A DNA stretch of 39,147 bases, taken from positions 1 to 39,147 of the forward strand of contig WQUY01000016.1 of NCBI GenBank assembly GCA_009781855.1, given 5' to 3'. The translations under genes and the position numbers were made by a program. This DNA comes from Oscillospiraceae bacterium (GTDB lineage Bacteria > Bacillota > Clostridia > Oscillospirales > Oscillospiraceae). This document shows, piece after piece, positions 35,838 through 39,147 of this stretch. The notes beneath the pieces were generated by a model. The model saw nothing but the letters and a program-made list of their open reading frames with translations, ran no database searches and had not been told where the DNA came from. Position 1 is the stretch's first letter, and every line of letters starts with the position of its first letter.

Positions 35838-36884
35838 TTGAACACGCAACAAAAAACAATTTTTATAGTTGATGACAACAGAACGAACCTGATTGTCGGC
35901 AAGAGCGCATTGTCAGGTGCATATCATGTCTATACCATCATTTCAGGGGCAAGGATGTTTCAAATCCTAAAAAAAACGATACCTGATTTGATTCTGCTTG
36001 ATTTGGAAATGCCGGAAATGAGCGGATATGATATTTTGAATAGACTTAAATGCGATATCGGCACTGCGCATATTCCTGTTATATTTCTCACCGCTTTAAG
36101 CGGTGAGGATACCGAACTTAAAGGGCTGACAATGGGTGCTGTGGATTATATTACAAAGCCTTTTTCACCGCCACTGCTGCGTAAACGCATAGAGCTTCAC
36201 CTTCAGCTTTTTGATTATAGAAATAACCTGGAGCATATGGTCAAAGAGAAAACCAGTGAGGTTGTTTCATTAAAAAACTCAGTCCTCAAAGCGATTGCAG
36301 AGCTTGTGGAATACCGGGATTCGACAACCGGAAATCATATCGACAGAACTCAGCGTTATATTAAAATCTTACTTGATGCAGCAAAGCGGTTCGGTCTTTA
36401 TCAGCAAGAGCTCTCTGTTATGGACGAAGATCTGGTATTGCAATCTTCTCAGCTGCATGATGTCGGCAAAATCTCTATAAGAGATTCTATATTATTAAAG
36501 CCCGGCAAGCTCGTCGCGCATGAGTTTGCTGAAATGAAAGCGCACACTACGTTTGGTGAGCGCATCATTTTGAGTATTAAGGAAAGTACGACTCATAGTG
36601 ATTTTCTGGAATATGCCAGAATTTTTGCCATATCACATCATGAAAAATGGGAGGGTTCCGGTTATCCTAAGGGGCTTAAGGGGTATGACATTCCCCTGCT
36701 TGGCCGAATCATGGCTATTGCTGATGTGTATGATGCGCTTGTTACAGACAGGCCGTATAAGAAGGCTTATGCGCACACAAAGGCCGTGGAGATGATCAAG
36801 GCCGGAAGCGAGACTCATTTTGATCCTGCGCTGGTGGATTTGTTCGCTAAAGCAGAGGATGCGTTTCAGGGAGTTCAGTTGTAG
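35838..36884 (+). CDS. Response regulator REC-HD-GYP, cyclic di-GMP phosphodiesterase
   Basis: A 348-residue protein. The REC domain (1-125) has acidic residues VDDN, phosphoacceptor D55 (LLDLEMPEMSG) and K107. A helical linker leads to the HD-GYP domain with EYRDSTTGNHIDRTQRY, the HD pair H207-D208 (LHDVGKISI), H236, H267-H268 and GSGYPKGLKGYDIPL. These are the metal and c-di-GMP-binding residues of RpfG-type enzymes, which hydrolyse cyclic di-GMP. The start is a TTG at 35838, supported by GAGGTG six bases before it. It follows the kinase by 90 bp on the same strand and is likely its output. Product (pGpG or GMP) and phenotype are not inferable. Confidence 0.93.
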   Translation: MNTQQKTIFIVDDNRTNLIVGKSALSGAYHVYTIISGARMFQILKKTIPDLILLDLEMPEMSGYDILNRLKCDIGTAHIPVIFLTALSGEDTELKGLTMGAVDYITKPFSPPLLRKRIELHLQLFDYRNNLEHMVKEKTSEVVSLKNSVLKAIAELVEYRDSTTGNHIDRTQRYIKILLDAAKRFGLYQQELSVMDEDLVLQSSQLHDVGKISIRDSILLKPGKLVAHEFAEMKAHTTFGERIILSIKESTTHSDFLEYARIFAISHHEKWEGSGYPKGLKGYDIPLLGRIMAIADVYDALVTDRPYKKAYAHTKAVEMIKAGSETHFDPALVDLFAKAEDAFQGVQL

Positions 36885-36920
36885 CGCGCGCGTCGTTCTG
36901 CAATGCACAATATTGCTGTA

Positions 36921-36952
36921 GGGGTGAACTGTGTTCGCTCGCACCTCACCCC
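36921..36952. terminator. Hairpin between convergent genes
   Basis: GGGGTGA (36921-36927) and TCACCCC (36946-36952) form a 7-bp stem that includes the stop codon of the minus-strand ParB-like gene. There is no T-run, so it may only block or stabilise 3' ends where the two transcripts meet. Confidence 0.35.
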
Positions 36953-37794
36953 ACTGATTCATACAACGCTTCAAGCCTGTCAATATAAGACCGCAAAGCC
37001 GTTCGTAATGCAATACTGTCATTTTGTGTCGCAATTGCGCGCAATGCTGCAGAAAAATCATCGGTCATTTGACCAAACATTTTCTCCAAAGGATGTATAT
37101 CTGCATCATCGGCATCCGAGGATTCTGCAGCCATAAGCGCTCTTTCCTCATTTCGCCTGGCCATAAATGTACCGTCCTCTATTCCAAGAGCAATCTCTCT
37201 GATTGTTTCTTCCGGCTCACTGTGCCACTGACGTATTTCCTGTCGGGTTATTCTCGTATCTCCGGCAAGAATGGTCCGCTTTGCATCTGGCGAATGCGCA
37301 CCAATTGCACTGATGGAGTTTGCCAGTTGGGAGTCACGGATTATTGTGTTTCGGGACACGTTATAATGCTCAGCAAGCCGCCTCGCCGTCGAGCCTTCGT
37401 TCAAAGTCTCAATTTGGGACTTATCATGTTCATATGAACGCCTAGCTGTCGTGCTCTGCACTAATTTCTCCATATTATAGTGCAGTCCTCTAAAATAACT
37501 GAGGTGCTTAGGTTCGAGATTTCGTCGTGACACCTGCATCTTGATAATCCATATCACAACATCTTCCCTTGAATCAAAGTCCATACTGATTGTGTCAAAC
37601 GCTAGATTGTGCTCCTTTATTATTCCATACCTGTTGTGTCCGTCAATCAAAATTCCATTCCATAAAACCAGCGGGTGAATACAGCCATCACGCAAGAGTT
37701 GTTCTTCAAGCCCTGCCAACTCCATATCGTCCAGAGGCGGAAGCAGCATCTTAAACCCTTCGTCGATGATGATTTCGGAAATATCAATAGCCAT
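36946..37794 (-). CDS. Orphan ParB-like DNA-binding protein
   Basis: A 282-residue protein. The N-terminal ParB/sulfiredoxin-like fold spans about 1-90: EEQLLRDGCIHPLVLWNGILIDGHNRY is the recognisable block (DGHNRY stands where Spo0J has its GERR nucleotide motif). A helix-turn-helix (about 134-156, STARRLAEHYNVSRNTIIR) follows, then a charged C-terminal region. No parA is adjacent, so chromosome or plasmid segregation is not implied; many such proteins belong to mobile elements or act as regulators. AGAGAGG lies before the ATG. It is separated from the URO-D gene by a terminator and converges with the HD-GYP gene. Confidence 0.75.
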   Translation of the reverse strand: MAIDISEIIIDEGFKMLLPPLDDMELAGLEEQLLRDGCIHPLVLWNGILIDGHNRYGIIKEHNLAFDTISMDFDSREDVVIWIIKMQVSRRNLEPKHLSYFRGLHYNMEKLVQSTTARRSYEHDKSQIETLNEGSTARRLAEHYNVSRNTIIRDSQLANSISAIGAHSPDAKRTILAGDTRITRQEIRQWHSEPEETIREIALGIEDGTFMARRNEERALMAAESSDADDADIHPLEKMFGQMTDDFSAALRAIATQNDSIALRTALRSYIDRLEALYESVG

Positions 37795-37819
37795 ATCTAT
37801 ATACCTCTCTCAAAATATT

Positions 37820-37847
37820 TTTATATGGACGGTTTCACAATGTCCAA
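37820..37847 (-). promoter_or_regulatory. Possible promoter of the ParB-like gene
   Basis: TTGGAC (37842-37847), 16 bases, TATAAA (37820-37825) on the minus strand, about 26 bases before the ATG. The -35 matches only three of six bases. Confidence 0.35.
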
Positions 37848-37885
37848 GGTCAATTATTCAATGATATTGAGCACTCCTACCCTCT

Positions 37886-37938
37886 CAAAAAATAAACGCT
37901 GATTGGGTTGCCTAGAGAAGCGCAAGTCAATCAGCGTT
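37886..37938 (-). terminator. Terminator of the URO-D-family gene
   Basis: AACGCTGATTG (37895-37905) and CAATCAGCGTT (37928-37938) are a perfect 11-bp stem around a 22-base loop. On the minus strand it is followed by TATTTTTT, 10 bp after the stop codon. Confidence 0.85.
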
Positions 37939-37947
37939 TTAGCGTTA

Positions 37948-38913
37948 CTATCTACTGAGCAGCTCAGCATTGTATTTGTGGGCTTCATCCAGCAAAATCG
38001 GGATATTGTCCGGATAATACGATAATGTCTGCACAATCAAATTTTTCTTAGGCCAGAACAAATCAAGCACACGACGCATTTCCTTGCGCAACGCTTCTTC
38101 GGTCGCGCTGCTCAGGTGCACAAGGTTATTCAGTCCGCGACAAAAAATCACTCTGTCGCCAAAGGCTTCCTGCGCTTTTTCCTGATTGTTTATGCCGCCT
38201 TGAAACGGCTGAATAATATCAGCACCGATTTCTATGAGGTCTTCAATAAAATCCTCCATGCAGCCGCAGCTATGATACATCACATAAATGTCATTGTCAT
38301 GAATAGACTTAATAATCTTCTTGTCAAACGGCTTTATAAACTCCCTGTACATTTCCATCGAAATAAGCGGGCCGTTACTGGAGCCTAAGTCGTCCATGAC
38401 AAATACCGTATCCGGTTTGTAGTGGGTCGCTATCTTTTCATAAAATTTAATTCTAAAGTCAGCCAGAGCGTCCATAATTTCAAGGCAAAGCTCCGGTTCT
38501 TCAATTAGTGCCACAAATGTCTCTGCCATCCCATAAAGCTGAAAGAAACGCTCATATGCTCCACTGTCTGTAAAGATGTGCAGGGCTTTGTTTTCTCTGT
38601 CAAAATTTTCTAAATCTTTCTTTGCCCCTGCTTCCCAATCTATGGCATCCAAGTCCGGAAACTTTATCTGCTCCCTCCATTTGGACAAATCGGTCAGTGG
38701 AAGTGGGTGACCCGGTGTTTGAGCATAACCTTGTATATCATGGTCAAATGTCCAATGGCATCCAAACCAGTCATATCCGTCTACGCCATTTGGCGTCGGT
38801 CTGTCTTTTATCGGGGTCGGGACGATTCCAAGCATACAGTCGGCCATTATGGGTGCCCACTTCGCTTCGCCCGTTCTTTTTAATACGTGGAGCAAATTTT
38901 CTCGCTCTGTCAT
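37948..38913 (-). CDS. Uroporphyrinogen decarboxylase (URO-D) family protein
   Basis: A 321-residue protein of the URO-D superfamily in its methyltransferase-like branch (MtaA/MtbA/CmuA relatives). Recognisable blocks are DLGSSNGPLISMEMYREFIKP, the metal-type MYHSCGCMEDFIEDLIEIGADIIQPFQ, and the C-terminal YYPDNIPILLDEAHKY. The third zinc-ligand cysteine usual near the end of MtaA-type enzymes was not seen (TLSYYPDN instead), though C262 in IFCRGLNN could replace it. No corrinoid protein or methyltransferase partner is adjacent and no other haem gene is near, so haem synthesis is unlikely. Start at 38913 (MTERENLL) is chosen since the promoter -10 leaves no room for the upstream ATG at 38931 and GAAGGAAAA precedes it. 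Confidence 0.8.
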   Translation of the reverse strand: MTERENLLHVLKRTGEAKWAPIMADCMLGIVPTPIKDRPTPNGVDGYDWFGCHWTFDHDIQGYAQTPGHPLPLTDLSKWREQIKFPDLDAIDWEAGAKKDLENFDRENKALHIFTDSGAYERFFQLYGMAETFVALIEEPELCLEIMDALADFRIKFYEKIATHYKPDTVFVMDDLGSSNGPLISMEMYREFIKPFDKKIIKSIHDNDIYVMYHSCGCMEDFIEDLIEIGADIIQPFQGGINNQEKAQEAFGDRVIFCRGLNNLVHLSSATEEALRKEMRRVLDLFWPKKNLIVQTLSYYPDNIPILLDEAHKYNAELLSR

Positions 38914-38943
38914 AGCTTTTCCTTCTTTCATTTGATAATTTTA

Positions 38944-38972
38944 ATAATAAGCAACTGCCTCCTTATTGTCAA
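38944..38972 (-). promoter_or_regulatory. Promoter of the URO-D-family gene
   Basis: TTGACA (38967-38972), 17-base spacer, TATTAT (38944-38949) on the minus strand; predicted start near 38937, giving a leader of about 24 nt. Confidence 0.75.
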
Positions 38973-38992
38973 TCAAAAACAGTAACTTGGAT

Positions 38993-39147
38993 TCAGGAGT
39001 CCGCACGCTCATTGAACACCTTATCAATCTGGAGTGCTGGGGTGTTACTAATGATTTTCAGGGATGCTCTAAGCTTCCTGTGAAGATTCCCCTCCTTGGA
39101 GGGGTGCCACGAAGTGGCGGGGTGGTGCTCTTTTATCTCGCCCCCAA
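38993..39147 (-). pseudogene. Possible 3' end of an unidentified gene entering from the right edge
   Basis: A minus-strand frame is open from the window edge to TGA at 38993-38995. Its last ~27 residues (LKIISNTPALQIDKVFNE, then RADS) look protein-like, while the first half is only a translation of the edge repeat (39089-39118). It may be a gene end joined to a repeat, or chance. No family is recognised. Confidence 0.25.
39089..39118. repeat. Double-hairpin intergenic repeat at the right edge
   Basis: CCCCTCC-TT-GGAGGGG (39089-39104) is followed at once by GCCAC-GAA-GTGGC (39106-39118) and GGGGTGGTG. This paired-hairpin form resembles intergenic repeats seen widely in gut-type Clostridia and Bacteroidetes genomes. 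No second copy is in the window. Confidence 0.6.

Noticed and set aside
1-39147. CRISPR array, prophage, insertion sequence with transposase, or a biosynthetic cluster
   Set aside because: No regularly spaced direct repeats, no phage structural genes, no IS ends with a DDE transposase and no biosynthetic enzymes were seen; the Rpn gene is the only transposase-like entry.

Overview
The window looks like chromosomal DNA of a low-to-mid G+C Bacillota bacterium, most likely class Clostridia. The reasons are the gene content and order (rpoB-rpoC-rpsL-rpsG-fusA-tuf; dprA-topA-trmFO; greA-lysS; ftsE-ftsX beside a coiled-coil LytM hydrolase), strong AGGAGG-type ribosome binding sites, TTGACA/TATAAT promoters, and Clostridia-type accessory genes such as an Rpn/PD-(D/E)XK protein and XRE regulators with membrane tails. 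A finer placement cannot be supported from the sequence alone.

Layout. (1) 1-3500 is an accessory left flank: a small XRE regulator, an Rpn-type nuclease gene under a promoter whose spacer is a palindrome, an interspersed hairpin-rich repeat, an XRE regulator with four membrane segments, and a toxin-antitoxin remnant (5'-truncated PIN gene plus an antitoxin-like small protein). (2) 3525-32958 is a continuous housekeeping block, all on the minus strand. Read in transcription order it is rpoB, rpoC, rpsL, rpsG, fusA, tuf, an RsuA/RluB pseudouridine synthase, a PucR/CdaR-type regulator, ftsE, ftsX, an M23 hydrolase, an S41 protease, greA, lysS, a TrmH-family methyltransferase, dprA, topA, trmFO, plsX, rnc and a radical SAM protein. 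(3) 32959-33572 is non-coding but dense: the rpoB promoter, a face-to-face plus-strand promoter with its own intrinsic terminator (candidate small RNA), and a second copy of the interspersed repeat. (4) 33573-39147 is an accessory right flank: a hybrid histidine kinase, a REC-HD-GYP response regulator, an orphan ParB-like protein, a URO-D-family protein and a repeat at the edge.

How the genes work together. The core supplies transcription (RpoB, RpoC, GreA), translation (S12, S7, EF-G, EF-Tu, LysRS, rRNA/tRNA modification) and DNA topology/uptake (TopA, DprA). It also supplies cell-wall division control: FtsEX probably gates the adjacent catalytically complete LytM hydrolase, with a CtpA-like protease next door. 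Promoters with near-consensus boxes were found for rpoB, the str operon, tuf, the PucR gene, greA, the Rpn gene and the URO-D gene. On the right flank the kinase (PAS-HisKA-HATPase-REC-HPt) and the REC-HD-GYP protein form a likely phosphorelay that degrades cyclic di-GMP.

The most unusual signals are non-coding. They are the candidate antisense RNA over the rpoB promoter, two inverted copies of a hairpin-rich repeat bracketing the whole 31-kb housekeeping block, a four-copy family of ~27-nt hairpins at gene ends, a terminator-like hairpin in the greA leader, and the CIRCE-like half-sites inside the Rpn-gene promoter. All of these are sequence readings without alignments or expression data.
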